Numbered from the stretch's first letter, positions 54,807 through 63,229 are shown. The stretch: DNA of 64,000 bases from Microvirga pakistanensis (GCF_004458765.1 NZ_SPJX01000652.1:124001-188000); one strand, 5' to 3'. Program-made: numbers and translations. Notes: generated by a model from the letters alone, not told the origin.

Positions 54807-55245
54807 GCTCCGGTTCGTCCGGTCCGCACCTTCCCGCGCGAGCGGCTCACGGAAAGCCGGGCGGTATCCTTACGTTGCGACACGTCCGGAGCCCGGTCAT
54901 GAACCGGGCCGGTTTACGCTACGCTTTGAAATATTTTTGCTTTTCGGGCCGGACTGTGATAGGGTCTGTGAATGCCGTCGCTTGCGCTCAAGCCGTGCAC
55001 CGTCTCCTGCAGGTCGCCGGTTCACACACTGAAGCATGATGCACAAAGCCCGACCGAAGGGAGCCAATCCTGCCTTGGGTCCGGGATGAGCGTGTTCTAG
55101 CTGCTGGCTTACATCAGGGAGTCGAGCGGAATAGTCAAGTTCCGTCTTAACTCATCTCATTCCTGTTCCCCTGGGTCCCTGCTCAGTGGAACCACCGCTC
55201 CCATGCCTCGACGGGCAGGGGGCCATGCAAGGAGGCCTCTCTCGC
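54807..55245 (+). other. 439-base gap: long leader upstream of carD
   Basis: No credible gene. It contains a hairpin at 54891-54909 (GCCCGGT, loop CATGA, ACCGGGC), which may end fdxA, and a candidate promoter at 54937-54965. If that promoter is used, the carD leader is about 270 bases long. The leader has several GC-rich inverted segments but I could not match it to a known RNA family (6S, SRP, tmRNA all rejected). A small RNA or regulatory leader is possible. Confidence 0.5.
54937..54965 (+). promoter_or_regulatory. Candidate promoter for carD
   Basis: TTGCTT, 17 bases, TAGGGT, lying in the only clearly AT-rich patch of the gap. Spacing is ideal; the -10 is weak by E. coli standards but usual in alphaproteobacteria. 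Confidence 0.45.
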
Positions 55246-55830
55246 ATGACAACCGCCAAGAAGTCCACTCAGCGCCTGGGTTTCAAGTCCGGCGAAGCCA
55301 TTGTCTATCCCGCTCACGGCGTCGGCCGCATCACGGCCATCGAAGAGCAGGAAATCGCCGGCTTCAAGCTGGAGCTTTACGTGGTCTCCTTCGATAAGGA
55401 CAAGATGGTCCTGCGGGTCCCGACCGGGAAAGCGGCCAGCGTCGGCATGCGAAAGCTCGCCGAACCGGCCCTGATTCAAAAGGCTCTGGACGTTCTGACG
55501 GGTCGTGCCCGCGTGAAGCGCACCATGTGGTCGCGCCGCGCCCAGGAGTACGAAGCCAAGATCAATTCGGGCGATCTCATCTCCGTCACCGAGGTCGTGC
55601 GTGACCTGTACCGCTCCGAGGCTCAGCCCGAGCAATCCTACAGCGAGCGCCAGCTTTATGAATCCGCCCTCGACCGGGTCGTGCGCGAGATCGCCGCTGT
55701 GAACAAGATCACGGATACGGAAGCCCTCAAGCTCATCGAGCAGAGCCTTGCCAAGTCGCCGCGCCGCGTCAAGGGCGCCGAGGCCGACGGCGAGGCCGAC
55801 GGCGACGACATGCAGGAAGAGGCCGCATAA
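55246..55830 (+). CDS. carD: CarD family transcriptional regulator
   Basis: 194 residues from ATG 55246; AAGGAGG lies somewhat far upstream. The N-terminal RNA-polymerase interaction domain starts FKSGEAIVYPAHGVGRI and continues ELYVVSFDKDKMVLRVP; the helical C-terminal domain includes TMWSRRAQEYEAKINSGD with the conserved Trp-containing DNA-contact region. CarD stabilises open promoter complexes. The C-terminal tail is acidic. Strong terminator follows. Confidence 0.94.
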   Translation: MTTAKKSTQRLGFKSGEAIVYPAHGVGRITAIEEQEIAGFKLELYVVSFDKDKMVLRVPTGKAASVGMRKLAEPALIQKALDVLTGRARVKRTMWSRRAQEYEAKINSGDLISVTEVVRDLYRSEAQPEQSYSERQLYESALDRVVREIAAVNKITDTEALKLIEQSLAKSPRRVKGAEADGEADGDDMQEEAA

Positions 55831-55855
55831 CGGCAGCGGATCCTGAACCCACAAG

Positions 55856-55882
55856 AAGCCTGGCCTCGTGCCAGGCTTTTTT
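55856..55882 (+). terminator. Rho-independent terminator after carD
   Basis: AAGCCTGGC, loop CTCGT, GCCAGGCTT and then further T residues (six in a row in total). Strong. Confidence 0.93.
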
Positions 55883-55944
55883 ATTGGTCCGGACCTTGTT
55901 TTCGGAGAGCTGGAATCTATTTCGCAAAACTTAGCCGTTGGACG

Positions 55945-55969
55945 TGAACTTTTTCCCGCTTCGCTCGTT
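55945..55969 (+). promoter_or_regulatory. Candidate EcfG-type stress promoter of rpoH
   Basis: TGAAC, 16 bases, CGTT: one mismatch from the general-stress sigma (EcfG) consensus GGAAC-N16/17-CGTT. It ends 24 bases before the rpoH start. A second weaker pair, GGAAT at 55912 and CGTT at 55936, has 19-base spacing. Confidence 0.35.
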
Positions 55970-55993
55970 GTGTCTCTGCCAAGGGAGGACACA

Positions 55994-56866
55994 ATGGGAG
56001 AAATCTCAGGCGTTCGTCGTCGTTTCGTTCGCGCCGCCATGAATGCGCCTTTTCTCGAACGGGAGGAGGAGCATGCGCTTGCCGTGCGCTGGAAGGAACA
56101 CGGCGACGAAACGGCTCTTCACCAATTGACGGCTGCCCACATGCGCCTCGTGATCGCGCTGGCGGCCCGTTTCCGTCATTATGGCCTGCCGATGGCGGAT
56201 CTCGTCCAGGAAGGACATGTCGGCCTTCTCGAGGCTGCGGCGCGGTTCGAGCCGGAGCGGGAAGTCCGCTTCTCGACCTACGCCACCTGGTGGATCCGTG
56301 CCTCGGTGCAGGACTACATCCTTCGCAACTGGTCAATTGTCCGTGGTGGAACAAGTTCCGCTCAGAAGGCTCTTTTCTTCAACCTGCGCCGGTTGCGCGC
56401 CCGCCTGACCCGTGGCGGCGAGGAGCGCATCTCATCCGACGTGCATGAGAAGATCGCCGAAGCGATCGGCGTCTCCAAGGCCGATGTGGCCCTGATGGAT
56501 GCCCGCCTTTCGGCCCCCGACACATCCCTCAACGCACCGGTTCTCGATGCCGATCCGTCCAATTCCGCCGAGCGCGTGGAATTTCTCGTGGATTCGAGCC
56601 CGCTGCCGGACGAGAGCGTGAGCGACGTCATCGACACCGAACGCCGCGTGCGCTGGCTCAAGCAGGCGCTCGAAGTGCTCAACGAACGGGAGCTGCGAAT
56701 CCTGCAGGCGCGTCGTCTCGACGACGAGCAGGTCACCCTCGAATTCCTTGGCGACCGCCTGGGGATCTCGAAGGAGCGCGTCCGCCAGATCGAGAACCGG
56801 GCCCTGGAAAAGCTCAAACGGGCACTGATCGACAAATATCCTCAGGCCTCGGGCGCTTTCGTCTGA
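55994..56866 (+). CDS. rpoH: RNA polymerase sigma factor RpoH (sigma-32 family)
   Basis: 290 residues from ATG 55994, with AAGGGAGG upstream. Region 2 includes AAHMRLVIALAARFRHYGLPMADLVQEGHVGLLEA (about 47-82), the RpoH box QKALFFNLR is at 124-132, and region 4 ends with LGDRLGISKERVRQIENRALEKLKRAL. The intact RpoH box separates it from RpoD and RpoS. Many Hyphomicrobiales have two rpoH genes; this one, next to carD and with a possible ECF promoter, may be the RpoH2 type, but that needs comparison. Confidence 0.94.
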   Translation: MGEISGVRRRFVRAAMNAPFLEREEEHALAVRWKEHGDETALHQLTAAHMRLVIALAARFRHYGLPMADLVQEGHVGLLEAAARFEPEREVRFSTYATWWIRASVQDYILRNWSIVRGGTSSAQKALFFNLRRLRARLTRGGEERISSDVHEKIAEAIGVSKADVALMDARLSAPDTSLNAPVLDADPSNSAERVEFLVDSSPLPDESVSDVIDTERRVRWLKQALEVLNERELRILQARRLDDEQVTLEFLGDRLGISKERVRQIENRALEKLKRALIDKYPQASGAFV

Positions 56867-56889
56867 GGACGTCGAAACTCTCAAAGCGG

Positions 56890-56920
56890 ATCAGGCGGGC
56901 CGATCTCAGGCCCGCCTGAT
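56890..56920. terminator. Hairpin between convergent rpoH and M48 protease gene
   Basis: Perfect 12-bp stem (ATCAGGCGGGCC and its inverted copy) with loop GATCTCA; TGCGTTT follows on the plus strand. It can serve either direction. Confidence 0.7.
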
Positions 56921-57035
56921 TGCGTTTGGGCTCTGAGGGTTACTGCGCCCTCATTCCGAGGGCTGCCTCATGCTTCGCGGTCCCGAGCCGGTCGCTCCCC
57001 GGAGCAAGTCCGCCTGGTCTTAAGGGGGGCTTCCA

Positions 57036-58457
57036 CTACTCGACGACGATCTTGTAGCGCTCACCCGGTTTCAAGGGAGCCGTGCGGTCAAGGCCATTGA
57101 GCAGCAGGAATCGCTCGAGCGGGCGGTCGACAGGCATGCGGGAGGCGAGCGACTGCGCCGTATCACCGCGCTGCGCCGTCACGATCTGGACCTTCAGCGG
57201 ACGAATGCGGCGAGCCTCCTCGCGCTGCACCTGGCGTACGCTGCCGAGGGTCTGCTGGAATATGGTCTCCAGGTCCGGACCGCCGCTGCGGGCCGCCAGG
57301 ATCAGGCGATAGGTGGTATTGCCGATGCGAATGGCCGAGAGACGGAAGGTCCATTCCTTGCCGTTGGACAGGCCGGTCACCACAGGAAGGTCGTTGACGG
57401 TCGTCGTGACCAGGCTGCCCGGCTCGATGGTGTCGGTCCAGGTGGACCGCAACACCTCCTCCAGGCTCTGCCCGGCCGGAGTATCGGCCGCATCGAACAG
57501 CAGCCGGCGCTCGCCATCGGCCGAGGAGCCGAGAACGGCCTGTGAGGTATTCTCCAGGGTGAAACCCTCCGGCGCCTCGAACGCGACCCCCAGGCGGGCA
57601 TGGATGAAGCGGCGGCCCTTCACGACACCGTCGCTCGGGTCGTCTCCGTAGGCGAGCCCGTCGAGGGCGGTCAGGTATTCGAGACGCCCGGTTTCGCCCA
57701 TGCCCCGGGGACCGGCACGGCGGGCGGCCTGGAGAGCTTTCGCGATGCGCTCGGCGGTGCTGGGGTGGGAGGCGACCCGGTCGGTCGTTCCGCCGGTGCT
57801 GGCCGCGGAGCGGCCCAAGGCCGTGAGGAAGCGCGGCGCGCCATAAGGGTCGAAGCCGGCGCGGGCCAGCACCGTGATGCCGGTCTGATCCGCCTCCAGC
57901 TCCTGCGAGCGGGAGAAGCTCGCGAGCGTCGACCGGGCCTGGTCCTGCACCACCGCGGCCTCCCGGGAATCGTTCAGGACGTTCTCGGCCACGCGCTCGA
58001 TCAGCTCCGAGCGCGCCTGCAGCTCGCTGCGCTGCGACGCATGGCGGAGGGTGACATGGGCGATCTCATGCGAGAGGACGGCCGCGACTTCCGAGGTGTC
58101 GTTCGCCAGGGCCAGCAGGCCGCGCGTCACGTAAAGGTGGCCGTTCGGGAGGGCGAAGGCGTTCACCACGGGGGAGTTGAGGATGGTCACCTGATAGGCC
58201 TCGTCCGGCCGGTCGGTGGCCATGACGAGCCGGTTCACCGCATCGGTCAAAAGCCGCTGAAGCTGGGGGGCACGGCCCTCGCCGCCGAAGGCCGAGACCA
58301 GGCGGATATGGTCGCGGTCCCGATCCGGCCCGAGCACGCGCGGCGCGTTGGCCGGCAGGGAGCCGTTTCCGCCGAGGCCCGAGCAGGCCGAGACCAGGCC
58401 CGCGATCATCAGGCCGGCGGCGATCCGGATCTTACCTGTGTGACGTCTCTCGCGCAT
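57036..58457 (-). CDS. M48 family metalloprotease, lipoprotein, with C-terminal LysM-like domain
   Basis: 473 residues. Lipobox LVSAC with Cys25. Zinc motif H130-E-x-x-H134 (LSHEIAHVTLRHA) and third ligand Glu in SRSQELEADQTG, near residue 187, are intact. The protease domain resembles BepA/LoiP, outer-membrane-assembly quality-control proteases. The second half holds a PGDA-like beta domain (FHARLGVAFEAPEGFTLEN) and ends in a LysM-like segment (TAQRGDTAQSLASRM ... GERYKIVVE). It acts in the periplasm at the outer membrane. The SNase-like gene lies just upstream, 6 bases away. Confidence 0.9.
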   Translation of the reverse strand: MRERRHTGKIRIAAGLMIAGLVSACSGLGGNGSLPANAPRVLGPDRDRDHIRLVSAFGGEGRAPQLQRLLTDAVNRLVMATDRPDEAYQVTILNSPVVNAFALPNGHLYVTRGLLALANDTSEVAAVLSHEIAHVTLRHASQRSELQARSELIERVAENVLNDSREAAVVQDQARSTLASFSRSQELEADQTGITVLARAGFDPYGAPRFLTALGRSAASTGGTTDRVASHPSTAERIAKALQAARRAGPRGMGETGRLEYLTALDGLAYGDDPSDGVVKGRRFIHARLGVAFEAPEGFTLENTSQAVLGSSADGERRLLFDAADTPAGQSLEEVLRSTWTDTIEPGSLVTTTVNDLPVVTGLSNGKEWTFRLSAIRIGNTTYRLILAARSGGPDLETIFQQTLGSVRQVQREEARRIRPLKVQIVTAQRGDTAQSLASRMPVDRPLERFLLLNGLDRTAPLKPGERYKIVVE

Positions 58458-58463
58458 GCTTGC

Positions 58464-59297
58464 TCATCGGGCCAAGCGTTTATCTTCATCTCTGCTGCCC
58501 TGAAGACCTTCGCCTTCAAGACGCTCGATCATCTCCGGTAAATCAACGGCAAGGGCGGTGCCCTGCCAAGACTGCAAAATGCCCCGGGCCCGCAGGGCTC
58601 GGCCTGTCAGCGAAGCCGCCGAAAAGCCTCTCCCGGCCATCTGCATCCAGGTTTTCCGCGGGATGATGATTGTGAAGTCTTCTGCCCAGTGCCCCCCGAA
58701 ATTCAAATAGGTTCTCTGCTTGCGTTCACCGACGCTGCGCACCCGCCCCTCGACGATGACGAAGCTGCCGACACGCTCCTTCAAGCGCTCAGTTTGATCG
58801 GCAAGGATGGGGTTATAGCGGCCATCGGCCCAAAGACCAAGCCGTCGCTCGCGGGCCGTCTCCTCGAGAGCGAGCAATTCAGGCTGGCAGAAGACCGGAT
58901 CGGCTCCGGGGTCGACAAATGCGAGGCCGGCCTCGACGAGGCCGTGGGCGAGATCGAGCCTCTGGGAAGGGCCGCCTGCCTGGGCAGGACCGAGGCGGGC
59001 CCGCAGGGGGCGACGATCCCAGCGGTCTCGATCGCCCTGGATGGAGACGACAAGCGGCTCGCCGACCCGGAGCTTGAGCCAGTCCAGAGCCTGCTGCCTG
59101 TGGTGGGAATCGTCCGGGAGCCTGATGCCCGCCAGCCGGGCCAGCCGCTCCGACCCGAGCACGAGATCACCCTCGGCCGTGATGCCGGCCAGTCGGTCCT
59201 GACGGGCCTCATCCTTGCAGGCAGGCGGGGATTCCCGCGCCGCCACGGGTCCGACCGTGAGCATCACCCAAAGGCCTGCCGCAGCTCCGATCCGCAT
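58464..59297 (-). CDS. Secreted thermonuclease-like protein, possibly catalytically degenerate
   Basis: 277 residues from ATG 59297 (MRIGAAAGLWVMLTVGPVAAR is the signal peptide). The SNase-type OB fold is visible: ITAEGDLVLGSERLARLAGIRLPD, then ALDWLKLRVGEPLVV, HGLVEAGLAFVDP and LEETARERRLGLWAD. The usual DGDT acid motif is absent (AEGDLV), so nuclease activity is doubtful. A second OB-like domain follows (VEGRVRSVGERKQRTYLNFGG, about 180-265). Co-directional with the M48 protease gene and probably co-transcribed. Confidence 0.78.
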   Translation of the reverse strand: MRIGAAAGLWVMLTVGPVAARESPPACKDEARQDRLAGITAEGDLVLGSERLARLAGIRLPDDSHHRQQALDWLKLRVGEPLVVSIQGDRDRWDRRPLRARLGPAQAGGPSQRLDLAHGLVEAGLAFVDPGADPVFCQPELLALEETARERRLGLWADGRYNPILADQTERLKERVGSFVIVEGRVRSVGERKQRTYLNFGGHWAEDFTIIIPRKTWMQMAGRGFSAASLTGRALRARGILQSWQGTALAVDLPEMIERLEGEGLQGSRDEDKRLAR

Positions 59298-59366
59298 ATC
59301 CGGTCCCACATGAGGCCGAGGATCATACAAGGACCGTCAGCTGCGGCTAGGCTTCGGGATGCAACT

Positions 59367-59588
59367 CTAGTGCTTTTCCTGTGCAGGGCTGTGCTTCTGC
59401 GGTTTGTGTCCGCTCTGGCCCGGCTCGTTGTGCTTGTTGTGCTCGCGGGTTTCCTGATGGCTCGCGCCGCCCCGGCGTCCGATGTCGGGCGCGCCGGAGG
59501 CGTTGGTGTGGGCCTGATCATCCTGGCCGTCCCGATGACCGGCCACGCGGGTCTCGTTCGGGTTGCTGCGGTTGCCGGTGCTGCTCAT
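59367..59588 (-). CDS. Small hydrophilic protein, unknown function
   Basis: 73 residues from ATG 59588, preceded by AAGAGAAG. No hydrophobic segment; rich in Gly, His, Asn, Gln, Ser and charged residues (NPNETRVAGHRDGQDD, HNKHNEPGQSGHKPQKH). Such proteins resemble small stress-induced hydrophilic proteins. Its start overlaps the stop of the preceding small gene as ATGA, which supports both being real. Confidence 0.55.
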   Translation of the reverse strand: MSSTGNRSNPNETRVAGHRDGQDDQAHTNASGAPDIGRRGGASHQETREHNKHNEPGQSGHKPQKHSPAQEKH

Positions 59589-59731
59589 GATTTCTTCTCT
59601 TGCTGGCGCTTCTGGGCGCCGTTGCCGTCCTTGCCCTGCTGATGTTGCGTGCCGCGGGTGTTGGAGCCGCCATGTCCTTCCTGCGGGATGCCTTCCGGAT
59701 TGGTCCGGGAGCCGGGAATGTTCTTGGTCAT
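59585..59731 (-). CDS. Very small hydrophilic protein, unknown function
   Basis: 48 residues from ATG 59731, with AGGATC upstream. Sequence is Gly/Asn/Gln/Lys-rich (MTKNIPGSRTNPEGIPQEG, KDGNGAQKRQQEKKS) and resembles the next protein in composition. The two overlap by four bases, suggesting a translationally coupled pair. Confidence 0.5.
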   Translation of the reverse strand: MTKNIPGSRTNPEGIPQEGHGGSNTRGTQHQQGKDGNGAQKRQQEKKS

Positions 59732-59862
59732 TGCGAAGATCCTGATCGTTCTTTGCCTGCGAGGGATGTCCCGCCCAGCGCCCGTGGCGTGTGGAGCGGG
59801 GGCCTGCCAGGTCAATCGATCGCGCCACCAATGGTTTCAGGCTCGGCAGGAGGCTTTTGGCC

Positions 59863-60075
59863 TCACCAGCGGATCACGACGACCGTCTGGCTGCCGTTGC
59901 CCAATTCGACGGCCTCCAATCCCTCTGATCGCTTGTTCTGCGGCTTGGCGTTCTCGACGATTTCGAATTCCTCCACGTGGGTGGCAAAAGCCTCGTCCAC
60001 CTCCGCGACGCAGAGCAGGGTGTCGGGAGGGAGCTTCTCAACCTTCTTGAGAAAATCGCGCAGGGTCTGAGCCAT
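59863..60075 (-). CDS. Small conserved-looking hypothetical protein
   Basis: 70 residues from ATG 60075 (MAQTLRDFLKKVEKLPPDT), preceded by GGAGG at good spacing. A mixed alpha/beta composition with EELGN-type acidic loops and VVVIRW at the end. No signal peptide or membrane segment. I do not recognise the family. Confidence 0.6.
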   Translation of the reverse strand: MAQTLRDFLKKVEKLPPDTLLCVAEVDEAFATHVEEFEIVENAKPQNKRSEGLEAVELGNGSQTVVVIRW

Positions 60076-60297
60076 GGAATGCCTCCGGTTGCCCTCAGCC
60101 AACCGGTTGAAGCGCGGCGGGTTCCTTTGCCGCTTCCCGGGCGCAAGCCCCGCCTTCGCAGGTCCGCGGCAGGACGAGGAACGGGGTCGATCCGGCTCGC
60201 CGGCTGGTGCTCAATGCTGCGCCCGGGCCTGATGCCAAGCATTCTGCCGAGAGGGTCTGGCCGCTGCGGGATGACCGTGCTATCTCATGTCGCGTGC

Positions 60298-60374
60298 GGT
60301 CCCGTAGCTCAGCAGGACAGAGCAGCGGTTTCCTAAACCGAAGGTCGGAAGTTCGAGTCTTCCCGGGATCGCCA
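60298..60374 (+). tRNA. tRNA-Arg (anticodon CCT)
   Basis: 77 nt with encoded CCA. Acceptor GGTCCCG pairs with CGGGATC (one G-T), D-arm GCTC/GAGC, anticodon loop TTCCTAA with anticodon CCT reading AGG, T-arm loop TTCGAGT. The outermost anticodon-stem pair is mismatched (G-A). It is the left edge of a gene-poor, differently composed segment, which fits tRNA genes as integration targets. Confidence 0.93.
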
Positions 60375-60821
60375 GTATTTCAGCGCCGCCAGAGTGCCCG
60401 TGGTTACCTCCCGGTGACAGGCATCGGTGTGAAACAAAATAGCCGATAAGAGTTTGCCTCGTAATGCTTAGCTTGCCCTGGACCGGGTGGATCCGCGGGC
60501 GCTACTGGGCACGGGATACCCCACGCTGCCGCGCCATGGCCCCGCGGACGCCGCTGCGGCACATCCTAGTCCCTACTATAACTCCGTGGCCCCACGCCAG
60601 CCCGGCGGCACCTCCGCGCCCGCGTATATGGCCATGGCACCGCGGTTCCTGGTAGTTCCATGACGGGGCGTACGGACAGTACGCTCGTACGATAAGGCTT
60701 GATGCTGCATTGATAAGATGCGGTATGCTGATCTGAATCCAGGACCATGAAAGAGCTAATGCACGGCTTGGCGCGCAAAGAATTGAGCACCATACAAGGG
60801 TTTGGCAAAAGCAAAGACACC
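60375..60821. other. 447-base gap after tRNA-Arg, gene-poor
   Basis: No supported gene. A reading frame ending TGA at 60661-60663 gives an Ala/Pro-rich stretch with YYNSVAPRQPGG that could be the 3' end of a decayed gene, but it has no start or family. The part from about 60660 to 60821 is AT-richer, with short copies of GTACG. No integrase gene or tRNA 3'-end duplication was found in the rest of the window. Confidence 0.5.
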
Positions 60822-61841
60822 TTAATTGATCCGGTCTACGCCCGCGCTCCTTTGCACTTTCTGTAAAGCCGCTGCTATTTCCTGCTCGAGGGCCCGAGCG
60901 ATTGGATGAAGATAGTGGATATGGTCAATGAACAGATCTGGCCCAGTCATCCCACGACGATCATTCCACCAGTCGACCACCGCAGTGTTTGGTCGCCGCG
61001 ACGCGAGCTCGACAAAGCGCCTCCGGCAGGCTTGCTCGGAAACGTAGCGTGGAGTCTTCGGCCGGGGCTGCTTCGCCGTAAACACGGGCGGGAACACCAA
61101 CACGACGGAAACATCTGCAGGCAGCATTCTCAGCTTCTGCTCCAGCACATCGGCGGCCGGAAACGATTTTGTTAAGCCACCCACCTGATCGTCTGAACGT
61201 GTATGGAGCTTTTCCATCCTTCGAGGGTCGGCCATCTGCGCAGCATAGAGCGGCTCGTAGTCCCAGTAGCCGTCGGCCGCCGACTGGGCCTTGGCCGTAC
61301 GAGTGAGGCCCAGGCGCCGCCCTGCTTGCTCAACGCTGCTGACGCTGATCAACCCTGAGAGATACTCCAGCGGTGATTTGCTGAATCGCCAAAAGGGGAA
61401 TGGATTCTGTCCGGGCTTCTCCGGGTCGCGGGTGCACCAGGTGTCTCGGTCGATCGAGAACACCAACGCCTTGGTGGTGCTGCCATGATGCCTCATGAAC
61501 CAATCGAGGACAGTGAGTTGCTCCGGTACATGGCTGCCGGCAACAGCGAGTTGCGCAAATGGGATTCCAGTCATTGCCGTCAGTTGGGAGGGCATCACAA
61601 GCGCAATGGTGGAATTGCCGATCACAGCGCCTGTGAAATTCGGATTGCGCCCGACACTGGCTGTCGCATTGAGTTCCTTTTGTCCCCGCAGTTGCGATGC
61701 TCCGGAAAGCGGCGAGCGCCCTGTGTCGTAGGGATCAATTAGGTAGAGAGCGACCAACAGCGCTGAGAGAGAGCCGAACGCCGAGCACACCACCCAAAGT
61801 GCGAAGCGTGTCCAGGAATGGTGCTGGGCTGGGGCAGACAT
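60822..61841 (-). CDS. Membrane-anchored SGNH-like partner of an MBOAT acyltransferase
   Basis: 339 residues. One N-terminal transmembrane helix (FALWVVCSAFGSLSALLVALYLI), then a periplasmic domain. AVIGNSTIALVMP resembles the block I Ser/oxyanion region of SGNH hydrolases and IDHIHYLHPIA resembles the block V DxxH. In alginate and DltD-type systems such proteins receive the acyl group carried across by the MBOAT protein. It starts 14 bases after the MBOAT gene ends, on the same strand. Family assignment is by pattern and context. Confidence 0.6.
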   Translation of the reverse strand: MSAPAQHHSWTRFALWVVCSAFGSLSALLVALYLIDPYDTGRSPLSGASQLRGQKELNATASVGRNPNFTGAVIGNSTIALVMPSQLTAMTGIPFAQLAVAGSHVPEQLTVLDWFMRHHGSTTKALVFSIDRDTWCTRDPEKPGQNPFPFWRFSKSPLEYLSGLISVSSVEQAGRRLGLTRTAKAQSAADGYWDYEPLYAAQMADPRRMEKLHTRSDDQVGGLTKSFPAADVLEQKLRMLPADVSVVLVFPPVFTAKQPRPKTPRYVSEQACRRRFVELASRRPNTAVVDWWNDRRGMTGPDLFIDHIHYLHPIARALEQEIAAALQKVQRSAGVDRIN

Positions 61842-61855
61842 GGAGACTCAGTCCT

Positions 61856-63229
61856 TCAGAACTGGAAGTAAATGAATTCGATGTTGGCGGCATCGCCAAT
61901 GTGAAACAGGATTGCAACGAGAGCCGCGGCAACGCCTACGGCAATTGGGCGCCAAGGCGGAACAGCCCGAACGGCCGCCCAAGCGGTGGGGCCGAGACAG
62001 GCAATGGCCGCTGCCACCGCAATCAGCTGCCACTTGAACCCGTTGCCCAACGGCACAAGTCCAATCAGACCCTCATAGATCCGCAGGGCCGCATCGAAGC
62101 TAGGGGCACGGAACAACACCCAGGTGAAAATGACAAACAACAGTGTTAAAGCCCAGCCGGCCGGATCAGGCATCCGCAGTCCTGCTCGCCGCCACAGCAC
62201 ACCAGCGCCAAGCCCGATCCCGTGTGCTACACCCCACGCAACGAAGGTAAGGCCCGCGCCATGCCACAGGCCGCCGAGCGCCATCGTGATGAACAGTGCT
62301 CCCACCTGAACGGCAAGACCGTTTCGGCTTCCTCCCAGCGGAATGTAGAGATAATCCCGCAAAAATCGGGACAGTGTCATGTGCCAGCGCCGCCAGAAAT
62401 CCTGCAGGGACGTAGCGGTGTAGGGTTTGTCGAAGTTCTGCGGCAGGACGATTCCAAGCATCAGCGCAATGCCAAGCGCCATGTCGGTGTAGCCTGAGAA
62501 ATCGAAGTAAATCTGGAACGTGAAGCCGAGCGTCGCCTGCCACGCCTCGGCAACTGTGACGATGCCGCCTGTCGCAGCCTGCTCGAAGACGGGATTCACG
62601 TACTCCGCCAGTGGGTCGCTGATGAACACCTTCTTTGCGAGGCCAACGGTCAGCAACATCAGTCCCCTGGCAAACCGCTCCGCTGCATCGGGTCGCTTGT
62701 AAGGCCGCTCATCAAGCTGGTGCATGATCTCACTCCAGCGGACGAGTGGACCAGCCAGCACTTGAGGGAAGAAGGCGATGTAGAGCGCGTAGCGCATCAG
62801 ATCATAGCACGGCGCCCGCCCAGCTTTCAGGTCAACCAGGTACATCACGTGGTGAAAAGTGAAGAACGAGATGCCCAGCGGCAAGGCCACGTCCCATTTG
62901 GGTGCTGCAACCCCGGGAATGAGGACTGCCAGTCCCGCGAAAAAATTGAAATACTTGAACACTCCGAGCAGCAGGAGGTTTGCGGCTAAGGCCAAGGTAA
63001 TCAGCAGCTCGCGCCGGGTCTGCAGGAAAGCTTGAGCGACGAGCCAGTTCACGAGGATGGAAGCGGCGAGCAAGGGGGCGAACCGCCAGTCCCAGTAGCC
63101 ATAGAACAGGAAGGACAGAACGAGCAGGAGCGGCAGCCGGTACTCCGGACGAAAGCGTTCGACGAGCCAATGCAGGGCGAGTGCAACCGGTAAGAAGACA
63201 AGCAGGAACGCAAAAGAGTTGAACAGCAT
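61856..63229 (-). CDS. MBOAT family O-acyltransferase
   Basis: 457 residues from ATG 63229 (MLFNSFAFLLVFLPVALAL, the usual opening of bacterial AlgI/PatA-type MBOATs); a TTG at 63274 is rejected. About eleven membrane helices. Core motifs are LPLGISFFTFHHVMYLVD, FPQVLAGPLVRW, GYTDMALGIALMLGI, LQDFWRRWHMTLSRFLRDYLY and the catalytic His around residue 320 in GGLWHGAGLTFVAWG. It should acetylate or acylate an exopolysaccharide or cell-surface sugar. No polysaccharide genes are visible in the window. Confidence 0.88.
   Translation of the reverse strand: MLFNSFAFLLVFLPVALALHWLVERFRPEYRLPLLLVLSFLFYGYWDWRFAPLLAASILVNWLVAQAFLQTRRELLITLALAANLLLLGVFKYFNFFAGLAVLIPGVAAPKWDVALPLGISFFTFHHVMYLVDLKAGRAPCYDLMRYALYIAFFPQVLAGPLVRWSEIMHQLDERPYKRPDAAERFARGLMLLTVGLAKKVFISDPLAEYVNPVFEQAATGGIVTVAEAWQATLGFTFQIYFDFSGYTDMALGIALMLGIVLPQNFDKPYTATSLQDFWRRWHMTLSRFLRDYLYIPLGGSRNGLAVQVGALFITMALGGLWHGAGLTFVAWGVAHGIGLGAGVLWRRAGLRMPDPAGWALTLLFVIFTWVLFRAPSFDAALRIYEGLIGLVPLGNGFKWQLIAVAAAIACLGPTAWAAVRAVPPWRPIAVGVAAALVAILFHIGDAANIEFIYFQF

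Noticed and set aside
54966..55245. 6S, SRP or tmRNA gene in the carD leader
   Set aside because: No GGAAGGAAGCAGC-type SRP loop, no tmRNA alanine acceptor arms, and no long 6S-like open-bubble duplex could be drawn.
60464..60655. 63-codon open frame after tRNA-Arg
   Set aside because: Arg/Pro/Trp-rich, no ribosome-binding site, no family; probably non-coding or debris.
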